Shown here piece by piece: positions 26,360 through 34,361 of a stretch of 64,000 bases of DNA. Below the pieces are notes generated by a model. It searched no databases, was not told the origin of the DNA, and worked only from the letters and a program-made list of their open reading frames with translations. The first letter of the stretch is position 1; each line of letters opens with the position of its first letter. Source of the DNA: Veillonella sp. T11011-6 (GTDB lineage Bacteria > Bacillota > Negativicutes > Veillonellales > Veillonellaceae). The translations under genes and the position numbers were made by a program. Where the stretch lies: positions 186,001 to 250,000 of the forward strand of contig NZ_PPCW01000001.1 in assembly GCF_002959755.1 (NCBI RefSeq), read 5' to 3'.

Positions 26360-27304
26360 ATGAGTAAGATTACTATTAATCAATTACATATGGCTCTGTG
26401 TGAAGCTAATTCTATTATGCTAACCGTCCATGTTAGACCTGATGGCGATGCTATCGGGTCCATGGTGGCCTTTTACGAAGCCCTTGTAGGGCAAGGTAAA
26501 ACTGTATATATGGTAGTGGATGATGTAGTTCCTGAGAAGTACTCATTCTTACGATATACGGACCACATCCATGATGTAGCGTATTTTGAAACAAACCCTG
26601 TTGATATTGATATGCTAATGGTATTGGATGCTAGCACGTATGAGCGAATTGGCAAAGTAGGTGCACTATGGAGTGCACCTATTTTTAATATAGACCACCA
26701 TATTTCTAATACAGAATTTGCTGATCATCTATATTTGAAGCCTGACTTTGCTGCTACTGGTGAAATCGTTACCGATTTATGTACAAAATGGAATTGGCCT
26801 ATCACTGAGTCTATGGGCACTGCTTTATATATGGCTATTGCTACTGACTGTGGTTTCTTTAAGTTTAGCAATACAACTGCTAATACATTAGAAATGGCTG
26901 CTAAATGTGTAGCAGCCGGTGCTAGACCTAATGTTATTTCTGAAACGATTGAGGCTGTGTCCGCAAGTCGTCTTGAATTAACAAAACAAGTTATGCAAAC
27001 TATAGAGTTCTACAAGAATAATACAGTAGCTACCATCGAGTTGAATAGTGAGGCTATGAATATTCTCGGCGATGATACAGATGGCTTTGTAGACATTATT
27101 AGAAATGTAGATACTGTTGATATAGCTATTTTATTGAAAGCTGAATCCGATGACAGAACACGGGTAAGCTTACGATCTAAAGGTACCGACGTGAATGCTA
27201 TCGCTAGCAATTTTGGCGGTGGCGGTCATATTCGAGCTTCTGGATGTACGATTAATCTACCATTACAAGAAGCAAAACAGGCCCTCATTGAGGTGATTAA
27301 ATAA
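26360..27304 (+). CDS. nrnA: DHH-family nanoRNase/pAp phosphatase
   Basis: 314 residues with the DHH/DHHA1 domain order. Visible motifs are VRPDGDAIGS (metal site), LDAS, FNIDHHISN (DHH), ATDCGFFKF and a C-terminal GGGGHIRASG (DHHA1 substrate-binding loop). NrnA degrades RNA oligonucleotides of 2-5 residues and dephosphorylates pAp; it completes the RNA decay begun by PNPase. It lies between rbfA and truB as in other Firmicutes. An internal perfect hairpin is at 26659-26680. Confidence 0.92.
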   Translation: MSKITINQLHMALCEANSIMLTVHVRPDGDAIGSMVAFYEALVGQGKTVYMVVDDVVPEKYSFLRYTDHIHDVAYFETNPVDIDMLMVLDASTYERIGKVGALWSAPIFNIDHHISNTEFADHLYLKPDFAATGEIVTDLCTKWNWPITESMGTALYMAIATDCGFFKFSNTTANTLEMAAKCVAAGARPNVISETIEAVSASRLELTKQVMQTIEFYKNNTVATIELNSEAMNILGDDTDGFVDIIRNVDTVDIAILLKAESDDRTRVSLRSKGTDVNAIASNFGGGGHIRASGCTINLPLQEAKQALIEVIK

Positions 27305-28245
27305 TGGATGGCATTTTACCATTTTTAAAACCTCCTGGTATAACAAGCCATGATGCTGTTGCTATTTGTCGTCGCATTTTAAAAGAAAAGCGCATTGGTC
27401 ATAGTGGTACTTTAGATCCTATGGCCTATGGCGTGTTGCCCGTTTTTCTTGGTAAGGCTACGCGGCTCATTGAGTATACAGAGGGGTTTGATAAAACCTA
27501 TGTGGCAGAATGTAAATTTGGTACTTTTACCGATACTGAAGATAGCTCTGGCCAACCGGTATTACCTGATAAAGATATGGCATTGCGAGACGGTGTTCTA
27601 TTGAATGAATCCATTCAAAGTTCAGAACTTTCCGATGCTATGCTTAAACCTACTTTTGATGAATTAGTTAATACATTAAATACCTTTATTGGTGCACAAA
27701 ATCAGAGACCATCAAAATATTCTGCTATAAAGATAAATGGTATACGTGCTTATGAATATGCTCGTAAAGGGATTCCTGTAGAATTACCATTACGTCAAAT
27801 TCATATTAAACATATTGAGCTGATAGCGTATGGTTTTCCTTATTTTACAGTTCGTGTAACTTGTTCTGGAGGTACTTATATTCGTTCATTATTGCGTGAT
27901 ATCTGTGTTTCATTAGGCATACCAGGAACCATGACATCCTTGGCACGTACCCAAGTAGGACCATTTGATATTGATTCTGCTAAAATGGCTGAAGAGTTGA
28001 TGCTTCATGGTGAAAGCCTATTGTTACCAACGGATACAGCTGTTTCTCATCTTTCAAAAGTAACGGTAAATAGTGTACAATTAAAGATGATGGTGCAAGG
28101 TAAGGAATTGCCTATTGGTAGCGAATTTTCTTATACTGAACCAGAACATTATTATAGAGCCTATGGTCCTCATGGATTTATAGGGATTTTGAAACGAACT
28201 AACCACTCTTTGAAGGTGGATAAAAATATTTTTATTGAAGGATAA
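27304..28245 (+). CDS. truB: tRNA pseudouridine-55 synthase
   Basis: 313 residues. KPPGITSHDAV is followed by GHSGTLDPMAYGVLPVFLGKATRL, containing the catalytic aspartate. It isomerises U55 of the T-loop in tRNAs. The ATG overlaps the nrnA stop by one base (TAATG), so translation is coupled. The C-terminus is a PUA-like extension. Confidence 0.95.
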   Translation: MDGILPFLKPPGITSHDAVAICRRILKEKRIGHSGTLDPMAYGVLPVFLGKATRLIEYTEGFDKTYVAECKFGTFTDTEDSSGQPVLPDKDMALRDGVLLNESIQSSELSDAMLKPTFDELVNTLNTFIGAQNQRPSKYSAIKINGIRAYEYARKGIPVELPLRQIHIKHIELIAYGFPYFTVRVTCSGGTYIRSLLRDICVSLGIPGTMTSLARTQVGPFDIDSAKMAEELMLHGESLLLPTDTAVSHLSKVTVNSVQLKMMVQGKELPIGSEFSYTEPEHYYRAYGPHGFIGILKRTNHSLKVDKNIFIEG

Positions 28246-28247
28246 GT

Positions 28248-29180
28248 ATGAATCAAATACATTCGTTTGATGAGCTGCGTCAAATCAAAGATACAAAAGT
28301 ATATGCCCTAGGTACCTTTGATGGTATTCATCGAGGTCATCAACGAGTTATACGCAAGGCCGTTGATGAGGCCAAAGTCGTTAATGGTGTTAGTATAATC
28401 ATTACCTTTGAACATCATCCGCTAACTATACTACATCCTGATCGAGTGCCTAAACGGGTTATTCAAGAAGAGATTATGGATTCCGTTCTTGAAGATTTGA
28501 ATGTAGACTATATTTTACGGTTGCCTATGACTGAAGAGTTACTAAAGATGAGTGCTGATGATTTTTTAGGAGCTCTTTGTACAGATATGAATGTAGCTGC
28601 TATTGTAATTGGAGAAAACTTTACATTTGGTGCTAAAGGTCTTGGTAATCCAGAGTATATGAAACAAGTATTAGCGGATAAGCATATACAAGTTTTAGTG
28701 CAGCCCTTATTGCCTTGTGATGGACTTAGTACACCTATTTCAAGTACGGAGATTAGAAAGGCTATTCGAGAAGGGCGTTTAGAAGATGCTACTCATTGGC
28801 TTGGAAGACCATTCCAATTTAAAGGGACTGTTATTAAAGGTGATCAACGAGGACGTACATTAGGATTCCCAACATTGAACTTGTTGCTTCCTAATGAAAT
28901 GGCTACACCTCCAGATGGTGTATACGCTAATCGCGTGTGTATCGATGGTATTTGGTATGATGGGGTAGGTAATATTGGGGATAATCCTACATTTAAGAAT
29001 CAGTACCATAGATGCGAAGTACACGTATTTAACTTTGATCAAGATATATATGGAAAAGAAGTAATTGTACAATTTATTTCCTATCTTAGAGGGGAAGTTA
29101 AATTTAATAACTTACAAGATCTTATTGATCAAATGAAGGTAGATGAAGAACAGGCTCTAGCTGTTTTAGCTAAAGCATAA
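28248..29180 (+). CDS. ribF: bifunctional riboflavin kinase / FAD synthetase
   Basis: 310 residues. The N-terminal nucleotidyltransferase domain has LGTFDGIHRGHQ and SSTEIRKAI; the C-terminal riboflavin kinase domain (about 185-305) has GDQRGRTLGFPTLNL. It makes FMN from riboflavin and then FAD. The start is two bases after truB, the usual partner in this operon. Confidence 0.95.
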   Translation: MNQIHSFDELRQIKDTKVYALGTFDGIHRGHQRVIRKAVDEAKVVNGVSIIITFEHHPLTILHPDRVPKRVIQEEIMDSVLEDLNVDYILRLPMTEELLKMSADDFLGALCTDMNVAAIVIGENFTFGAKGLGNPEYMKQVLADKHIQVLVQPLLPCDGLSTPISSTEIRKAIREGRLEDATHWLGRPFQFKGTVIKGDQRGRTLGFPTLNLLLPNEMATPPDGVYANRVCIDGIWYDGVGNIGDNPTFKNQYHRCEVHVFNFDQDIYGKEVIVQFISYLRGEVKFNNLQDLIDQMKVDEEQALAVLAKA

Positions 29181-29193
29181 TAAGGGGGTTCTC

Positions 29194-29958
29194 ATGGATA
29201 TTAAAGAAGCTCGCAAACAAATAGATAGTATTGACTCCGTACTTGTTACAGAGTTTGAAAAACGTCTTACATTGATTAAAGAGATTGGTAAATATAAAGA
29301 TGAACATCATTTGCCACTCATTGATGAAGAACGTGATGAAAGTATTATTGCGTTGCATACTGAAAACTGCAAAGATAAAACATTAGCACCTTATATTGAA
29401 AATTATATAAAAACTGTTGTGTCTATGAGCAATGAGTTTTTAAAAGAGCATATGCATAAGCATATTTTCCTCATTGGCATGCCAGGCGCTGGTAAGACTA
29501 CAGTTGGTAAAATGCTAGCTAAAGAATTGGGCCGAGATTTTTACGATCTAGATCAAACGATTCAAGATAAAGTTGGTAAATCTGTTCAAAAAATCTTTAT
29601 TTATGATGGTAAAGATGCTTTTAGTGAATATGAATATAACACAATTAAGGAATTAATTCATAATAAACCATCTGTCATTGCTACCGGTGGTGGTACTGTT
29701 ACTTATGATAAAACAGTTAAGTTAATGCGCAATAATGGTCTTGTTGTATTTGTTAATCGCGATGTGAATCATATCTTAGATGATTTGGATCTTGAAATTC
29801 GTCCACTTGTAAAAGAAAGTATTGAATATATCTTCAATGTATATGAAGAACGATACCCTTTATACGAAGAAGTGGCACATATCAAAATTGGTAATGAAGG
29901 TAGCATTACCGATGCGGTACAAGAAATTATTGAAGCTTTGCCTAATACGGAGAAATAA
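29194..29958 (+). CDS. chorismate mutase-shikimate kinase fusion
   Basis: 254 residues. Residues 1-85 form an AroQ-type chorismate mutase (EARKQIDSIDSVL, then RLTLIKEIGKYKDEHHLPL; Arg7, Arg24 and Lys33/35 align with the usual active-site positions). From about 90 there is a shikimate kinase: P-loop GMPGAGKTTVGK (95-106), DLDQTI and ATGGGTV. The fusion joins an early common step (shikimate 3-phosphate) with the branch to prephenate. It lies 13 bases after ribF and overlaps the next gene by one base. It is also possible that one of the two domains is only regulatory. Confidence 0.85.
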   Translation: MDIKEARKQIDSIDSVLVTEFEKRLTLIKEIGKYKDEHHLPLIDEERDESIIALHTENCKDKTLAPYIENYIKTVVSMSNEFLKEHMHKHIFLIGMPGAGKTTVGKMLAKELGRDFYDLDQTIQDKVGKSVQKIFIYDGKDAFSEYEYNTIKELIHNKPSVIATGGGTVTYDKTVKLMRNNGLVVFVNRDVNHILDDLDLEIRPLVKESIEYIFNVYEERYPLYEEVAHIKIGNEGSITDAVQEIIEALPNTEK

Positions 29959-32111
29959 TGGACGCCATACGAGGATTTGTATACCGAACTATATATGAGA
30001 ATACACAACGTACGTATTGCGTGTTTGTCCTTAAGGATTATAATGAGGAATACATTACTTGTACTGGTAAGTTTGAATCTCCTAAAGAAGGAGAAGATAT
30101 CGAAGTTCGAGGCCGTTATGTAGAACATGAAAAATATGGTCGTCAATTTGATGCTACTAGTGTAGAAAAACTTAAACCTGATAACATGGGTGCTGCTAAG
30201 ACCTATTTATTGAATTTAGGTATTAAAGGTTTTGGTGAAAAGTCCGTAGAAAAGGTTCTTGAGTATTTTGGTATCCGTATTTTAGAAGTGTTACGGGAGG
30301 AACGTCCCGAAGAAATTAGGGATGTTCCTGGACTTCGTAAAAGTGTTAAGGACGAATTATTTAATACCTTACTTGGTGAAGGTATTTTATCCGATTTAAA
30401 TCACTTTTTTGAAAGCCATCATATTTCTTCTAAATGGAGTCGTACCGTATACACCTATTATGGTGTTCAGTCTGTTGCTGTTATAGAGGATAATCCGTAT
30501 ACCTTGTTACGTGTGGCGCCAGATATGCTTTTTGGCACCGCTGATACGCTAGCAGAACACTTGGGGATTATCGGTAGTGATACGCGTCGTTTAGAAGCGG
30601 GCTTAGAATGGATTCTGCGCAGTTTGGATAATCAAGGGCATACATGTTTGCCTGTAGATCAACTTATCGGTCGTTTAGACGATTTATTACAAACTGATGT
30701 AGATGATATTGCTAATTTTATTGAAAGTCTCTTGGAGCAAGGTGCTTTATATAGTACGTATTATGAAGATATCCTATATATTTACCCTCCAGAAATGTAT
30801 GTGTCTGAAGTAGAGAGCGTTCATTATACAAAAGATTTCTTATTAGAGGCTGATCCGATAGCTCTTGATATTCCTAGCTTTATAGAAAAGTTTGAAGCTG
30901 ATAATCATATTACATTTGGGGATGCCCAAAAAGAGGCTATACAGCTATCCTTCTTTGAAAAGTTTTCCCTTATAACTGGTGGTCCTGGTACTGGTAAAAC
31001 GACGATTATTAAGGCTTTAGTAAAAGGCTTCCAACTTGGTGGACTAGGGCGTATTATTCTTTGCGCTCCTACGGGACGTGCTGCTAAACGACTTACAGAG
31101 GCAACAGAATTTGAGGCTACTACAATTCATAGATTGCTAGTACCTGTTCAAGGCAGTGACTCCTACGACTTTACTAAGAATGAAGATGATCCATTAGATA
31201 TAGATGTTATTATCATTGATGAAGCATCTATGCTCAATGTACGGTTATTCTATTCATTAATGGCAGCTATTCCTAAAGAAGCCCATGTCATTATCGTTGG
31301 TGACGTTGATCAACTACCACCTATTGGTGCAGGTTTTGTATTAAAAGACTTACTTGATAGTGATTGTGTTCCTTATACACGACTCAACCAGATTTATCGT
31401 CAAAGTTCTGGTAATACTATTGTTGAAAGCGCCTATGCTATTAACCGTGGTGAAATGCCGAATCTAGACAGCGTAAGTGAAGAGTTTTCGTTTATACCTG
31501 TTAAGTCTTATGACATGATGATGAAAGCTATCATCGATGTATATAAACGAGAACAAGCGCATGTAGAGGATGAATTAGATATTCAAATTATTTCTCCTAT
31601 GCGCCGTGGTGAAGCCGGTAGTACATTAATTTCTCAATATGTACAACAAGCTGTTAATCCACCGGATAGCTTAAAAGGGGAAGCTCGTATAAATGGCATT
31701 ACTTACCGCGTTGGAGATAAGGTTATACAAATTCTTAACGACTATGAGCTAGAGGTCTTTAATGGTGAAATTGGTGTAATTTACGCTATTACACGGACAG
31801 ATATTTGTATCAGATTTATACATAAAGAGGTTCGTCTACCTATTGATGAAGCCCATATGATTATGCCTGCTTATGCTATTACGGTTCATAAGAGCCAAGG
31901 TAGTGAGTATGGTGTAGTTATCATTCCATTTGTACCACGTTATGGTGGTATGTTGCAGCGTAATTTGTTGTATACAGCTGTTACAAGAGCAAAACGGAAG
32001 GTTATCATTGTGGGTACTACAAGCGCTATAGAACGTGCTGTACGTACTGTAAATGCAGATGAACGATATACATTGTTTAAAGAAAGACTACAAGGGAGAT
32101 GTGATTCGTAA
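29958..32111 (+). CDS. recD2: RecD2-like SF1B DNA helicase
   Basis: 717 residues. An N-terminal OB-like domain (1-75) and a helix-hairpin-helix region (GIKGFGEKSVEKVLEYFG, about 90-110) precede the helicase core: Walker A GGPGTGKTT, motif II IIIDEASM, VGDVDQLPPIG, and the late motif YAITVHKSQGSEY. It is the RecBC-independent 5'-3' helicase of the RecD2 type. The ATG overlaps the previous stop (TAATG), and its own stop overlaps the comF start by one base, giving a tightly coupled set. Confidence 0.93.
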   Translation: MDAIRGFVYRTIYENTQRTYCVFVLKDYNEEYITCTGKFESPKEGEDIEVRGRYVEHEKYGRQFDATSVEKLKPDNMGAAKTYLLNLGIKGFGEKSVEKVLEYFGIRILEVLREERPEEIRDVPGLRKSVKDELFNTLLGEGILSDLNHFFESHHISSKWSRTVYTYYGVQSVAVIEDNPYTLLRVAPDMLFGTADTLAEHLGIIGSDTRRLEAGLEWILRSLDNQGHTCLPVDQLIGRLDDLLQTDVDDIANFIESLLEQGALYSTYYEDILYIYPPEMYVSEVESVHYTKDFLLEADPIALDIPSFIEKFEADNHITFGDAQKEAIQLSFFEKFSLITGGPGTGKTTIIKALVKGFQLGGLGRIILCAPTGRAAKRLTEATEFEATTIHRLLVPVQGSDSYDFTKNEDDPLDIDVIIIDEASMLNVRLFYSLMAAIPKEAHVIIVGDVDQLPPIGAGFVLKDLLDSDCVPYTRLNQIYRQSSGNTIVESAYAINRGEMPNLDSVSEEFSFIPVKSYDMMMKAIIDVYKREQAHVEDELDIQIISPMRRGEAGSTLISQYVQQAVNPPDSLKGEARINGITYRVGDKVIQILNDYELEVFNGEIGVIYAITRTDICIRFIHKEVRLPIDEAHMIMPAYAITVHKSQGSEYGVVIIPFVPRYGGMLQRNLLYTAVTRAKRKVIIVGTTSAIERAVRTVNADERYTLFKERLQGRCDS

Positions 32112-32806
32112 TGAGTCTTTGGGATTTCCTATTTCCACCTGTATGTCCTCACTGTGGTGCCTCTGTAGCAACACAAGGGGATTGGTGTGAAACTTGTTTT
32201 AACGATCTATTACATATTCGTCATGTGCCACATAAATTTTTACATTATGTAGATGATGTGTGTGTGCTAGCAGACTATTGTGGTGGTCTAAAGTCTATGA
32301 TTTACGATGTAAAATTTAATGAAAAAAAGGAGCAGTCCAAGGGGGCTGCTCCTTTTTTAGCATCGTACAACTTTTACATGAATTATGATGAGTCTAATAT
32401 TGTACAGGGGAATTGTAAGACTATCTATGATTATATAGTTCCTGTACCGTCTAGTGAGATGAAGAAGAAAAAGAGGGGGTATAATCAGGTCGATTTGTTC
32501 TTTAAAAAATGGGCATACTCGTTAGAGAAAATAGATAAGCCATATTTTGTATGGCTAGATTGTATATATAAGTTTGATACTTCTAATGATATGTGGTCCT
32601 TAACCCATAAAGAACGACATCAAAATATAGAGAATGCTTTTGTGATCAAAGCAGAGTATAAAGATATTGATTTCTCCACAAAGCGTATTTTAATTGTAGA
32701 TGACATTTATACTACAGGGGCAACAATCGAAGCCGTAGCAAAGGTTCTTAGGTCATATAATCCTAGTAGGCTCGATGCTTTAACACTAGCTAGCGGTAGC
32801 TTTTAA
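32111..32806 (+). CDS. comF: ComF family phosphoribosyltransferase-like protein
   Basis: 231 residues. An N-terminal four-cysteine zinc finger (CPHCGASVATQGDWCETC) is followed by a phosphoribosyltransferase fold with PVPSSEMKKKKRGYNQVD and the PRPP-binding loop RILIVDDIYTTGATIEA. ComF proteins support DNA uptake (transformation) in many bacteria, probably together with PriA-type factors. It follows recD2 with a one-base overlap. The coding sequence contains a perfect terminator-like hairpin at 32323-32358. Confidence 0.9.
   Translation: MSLWDFLFPPVCPHCGASVATQGDWCETCFNDLLHIRHVPHKFLHYVDDVCVLADYCGGLKSMIYDVKFNEKKEQSKGAAPFLASYNFYMNYDESNIVQGNCKTIYDYIVPVPSSEMKKKKRGYNQVDLFFKKWAYSLEKIDKPYFVWLDCIYKFDTSNDMWSLTHKERHQNIENAFVIKAEYKDIDFSTKRILIVDDIYTTGATIEAVAKVLRSYNPSRLDALTLASGSF
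32323..32358 (+). terminator. terminator-like hairpin inside comF
   Basis: A perfect 13-base inverted repeat, AAAAAAGGAGCAG / CTGCTCCTTTTTT, with a ten-base loop lies within codons about 72-83 of comF. It has the full form of a bidirectional intrinsic terminator (GC-rich stem, T-run). The reading frame continues through it, so its effect would be partial transcription termination. Confidence 0.7.
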
Positions 32807-32817
32807 TTATTACAAAA

Positions 32818-32843
32818 AAGCGTTCACCGAATGGTGAACGCTT
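32818..32843 (-). terminator. terminator between comF and the HD-GYP gene
   Basis: The perfect 11-base stem AAGCGTTCACC / GGTGAACGCTT has loop GAAT. On the - strand it is followed by TTTT, so it primarily ends the HD-GYP transcript. It can also act weakly on the comF transcript. Confidence 0.85.
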
Positions 32844-32853
32844 AATCATTATA

Positions 32854-33456
32854 TTAGCCTAGCACATCGATAAATGCTTTTACTACATCTGGATCAAAGA
32901 GAGAGCCGGATGCACTAAAGAGTTCTTCTTTTGCTTTAGCTTTTGTTTTTGCCCAAAATTCTGTAGAAGGATTAACTGTTGTATCATAATAATCTGCAAC
33001 AGCAATGATTCTAGCTCCTAATGGGATGTTAGCACCACGCAAATGTTTAGGGTAACCAGAGCCATCCCATTTTTCATGGTGGTAACGAATATAAGGCAAG
33101 ATTTGTTGGCAGCAAGGGTAGTTTTCGATCATATTCGCACCACTTGCAGCATGTTGCTTATACTTGGACATTTCTTGTTTATTAAGATATGGAGATTTTT
33201 GGATTAATGCATTAGGTACCATTAATAGTCCTACGTCATGAAGTAATGCTGCATGGCGAATTTGTTCAATTTCATTTAACGGTAAACCCATTTTAGCAGC
33301 AATACTAACTGCATAGTTTGAAACTTGGATAGAATGAGTGTACAGATGATAGCTTTTCATTTGTATCATCTGCAAGAGCTGAGCGCTAATGGCTTCTAAA
33401 CTGTCCTTCTCCAGTTCGTACAACCCAGATGGTTGCATTAATGATAACATAAACAT
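32854..33456 (-). CDS. HD-GYP domain phosphohydrolase
   Basis: 200 residues, all one HD-GYP domain: HHAALLHDVG-like HD pair at 73-74, YHHEKWDGSGYP with the GYP at 134-136, and GARIIAVADYYDTT. HD-GYP proteins with intact motifs hydrolyse cyclic di-GMP, though stand-alone ones may have other targets. The ATG follows TAAAGGGG at a proper spacing. This is one of only two - strand genes in the window. No sensor domain is attached. Confidence 0.88.
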   Translation of the reverse strand: MFMLSLMQPSGLYELEKDSLEAISAQLLQMIQMKSYHLYTHSIQVSNYAVSIAAKMGLPLNEIEQIRHAALLHDVGLLMVPNALIQKSPYLNKQEMSKYKQHAASGANMIENYPCCQQILPYIRYHHEKWDGSGYPKHLRGANIPLGARIIAVADYYDTTVNPSTEFWAKTKAKAKEELFSASGSLFDPDVVKAFIDVLG

Positions 33457-33640
33457 AATAAACCCCTTTAACTAACATGTAGAACATATGGTACAACCCC
33501 TCGTACTTATGTTCATATCGTACAACTTTAGGCCGTTCTTATTTAATAGTATACAAATTATACACCATAAATAATATTTTGTGTATGATACGTATGTTCT
33601 ATTATACATGTTGTATTCATATTTGGCATACTAAAAATAA

Positions 33641-33670
33641 TTGACATTTTAGGAATGTACTAAATATAGT
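33641..33670 (+). promoter_or_regulatory. orphan + strand promoter
   Basis: TTGACA (33641-33646), an 18-base spacer and TATAGT (33665-33670). No ORF follows within 600 bases; a transcript would run into the structured RNA at 33906. Confidence 0.45.
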
Positions 33671-33773
33671 ACCTAGAAAAACTAATTTTATAAATATTAA
33701 AATAATATGAAGAATATTTTAGGTTTTCTATGACAATTTTCTATACATACCAAAAAAGGGGTTGCAAAATTTA

Positions 33774-33791
33774 TTCTCATTTCAATGAGAA
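33774..33791. promoter_or_regulatory. perfect palindrome, candidate operator
   Basis: TTCTCATT-TC-AATGAGAA has eight-base arms around a two-base centre in a gene-less region. It resembles a regulator-binding site in form, but half-site order does not match the classical Fur box. The bound protein is unknown. Confidence 0.4.
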
Positions 33792-33870
33792 CTGAACGAT
33801 GCTATGTTCGGAAATATAATTTAATAGGTACGTCTTATTAATTTTAAGAATGTATATATAATTATAAATC

Positions 33871-33899
33871 TAGACATGTATACTGTTATTCTTTATAAT
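33871..33899 (+). promoter_or_regulatory. promoter of the raiA-motif RNA
   Basis: TAGACA (33871-33876), a 17-base spacer and TATAAT (33894-33899), placing the start of transcription near 33906 at the 5' edge of the GC-richer RNA gene. Confidence 0.8.
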
Positions 33900-33905
33900 A
33901 CGTCT

Positions 33906-34137
33906 ATACGGGTCTGTGGTTGAAAGTCGATGCCAGTCGCAGGCGAAACGATCCACATAAGCAACCCAAGAGGTTGTGAGCATGGTGCGGCTTAGGTGTA
34001 AGTCCTGCCGGTAAAACCGAGAGGGGTAGTAGTGGGGAGTCTCGGACTTATGAGCGAACCCTCCAGCAGGCGAGTGTGGGGGCAAAGACCAGGTCAGCCG
34101 TATGCGGGCACATGAGGCTTTTCTCATGTGCTTTTTT
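33906..34137 (+). ncRNA. structured RNA, assigned to the raiA-motif class
   Basis: A 230-base island, clearly richer in G than its AT-rich surroundings, lies between a consensus promoter and a strong terminator and has no supported reading frame. It contains many complementary segments (for example TGTGG near the start with CCACA about 35 bases later; GCGAAACGA; AACC / GGTT). I assign it to the raiA-motif family on position: this noncoding RNA typically lies between comFC and raiA in Bacillota and Actinomycetota, and here comF is upstream and hpf (raiA) downstream on the same strand. The family is abundant in stationary phase in Clostridium; its mechanism is unknown. The sequence match itself was not checked against a model. 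Confidence 0.8.
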
Positions 34138-34138
34138 C
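34108..34138 (+). terminator. terminator of the raiA-motif RNA
   Basis: The perfect nine-base stem GCACATGAG / CTCATGTGC with loop GCTTTT is followed by six T. Confidence 0.92.
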
Positions 34139-34292
34139 TTTTTATACATCTGTATATTTAAAAATGGTGAAAATACCGATTCTTATGGGAAAGTTTTTAT
34201 ACATTATTGTTATAAATATACAATCAGTGTATAAAAATAAAATATAAATATAGTGATTAATTGATATTTAGGATGATTCTATACAAAATTAT

Positions 34293-34319
34293 TGACATAA
34301 TTATACTAAGTGGTATACT
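34293..34319 (+). promoter_or_regulatory. promoter of the amino-acid ABC importer
   Basis: TTGACA (34293-34298) and an extended -10 TGGTATACT (34311-34319) with a short 15-base spacer. TATACTA is repeated 12 bases upstream at 34302. The start of transcription would be near 34326. Confidence 0.6.
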
Positions 34320-34361
34320 AGTGGAATAAAAATAGTTAGTTTAGTAAATGAGGATGATTCG

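Larger units (their letters stand above)
33457..33870. other. AT-rich intergenic region between the HD-GYP gene and the raiA-motif RNA
   Basis: No gene is supported in this stretch. It holds the divergent upstream region of the HD-GYP gene, a promoter-like TTGACA-18-TATAGT on the + strand (33641-33670) with no ORF after it, and a perfect palindrome TTCTCATT-TC-AATGAGAA (33774-33791). Confidence 0.6.

Noticed and set aside
33870-34127. 85-codon open frame on the - strand over the structured RNA
   Set aside because: The region has a + strand promoter and terminator and strong self-complementarity; the frame is an antisense shadow of the RNA gene.
34094-34131. Possible group II intron domain V (AGCCGTATGCG string)
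   Set aside because: The 3' half of domain V and other intron hallmarks are missing, and the hairpin here is a simple terminator.
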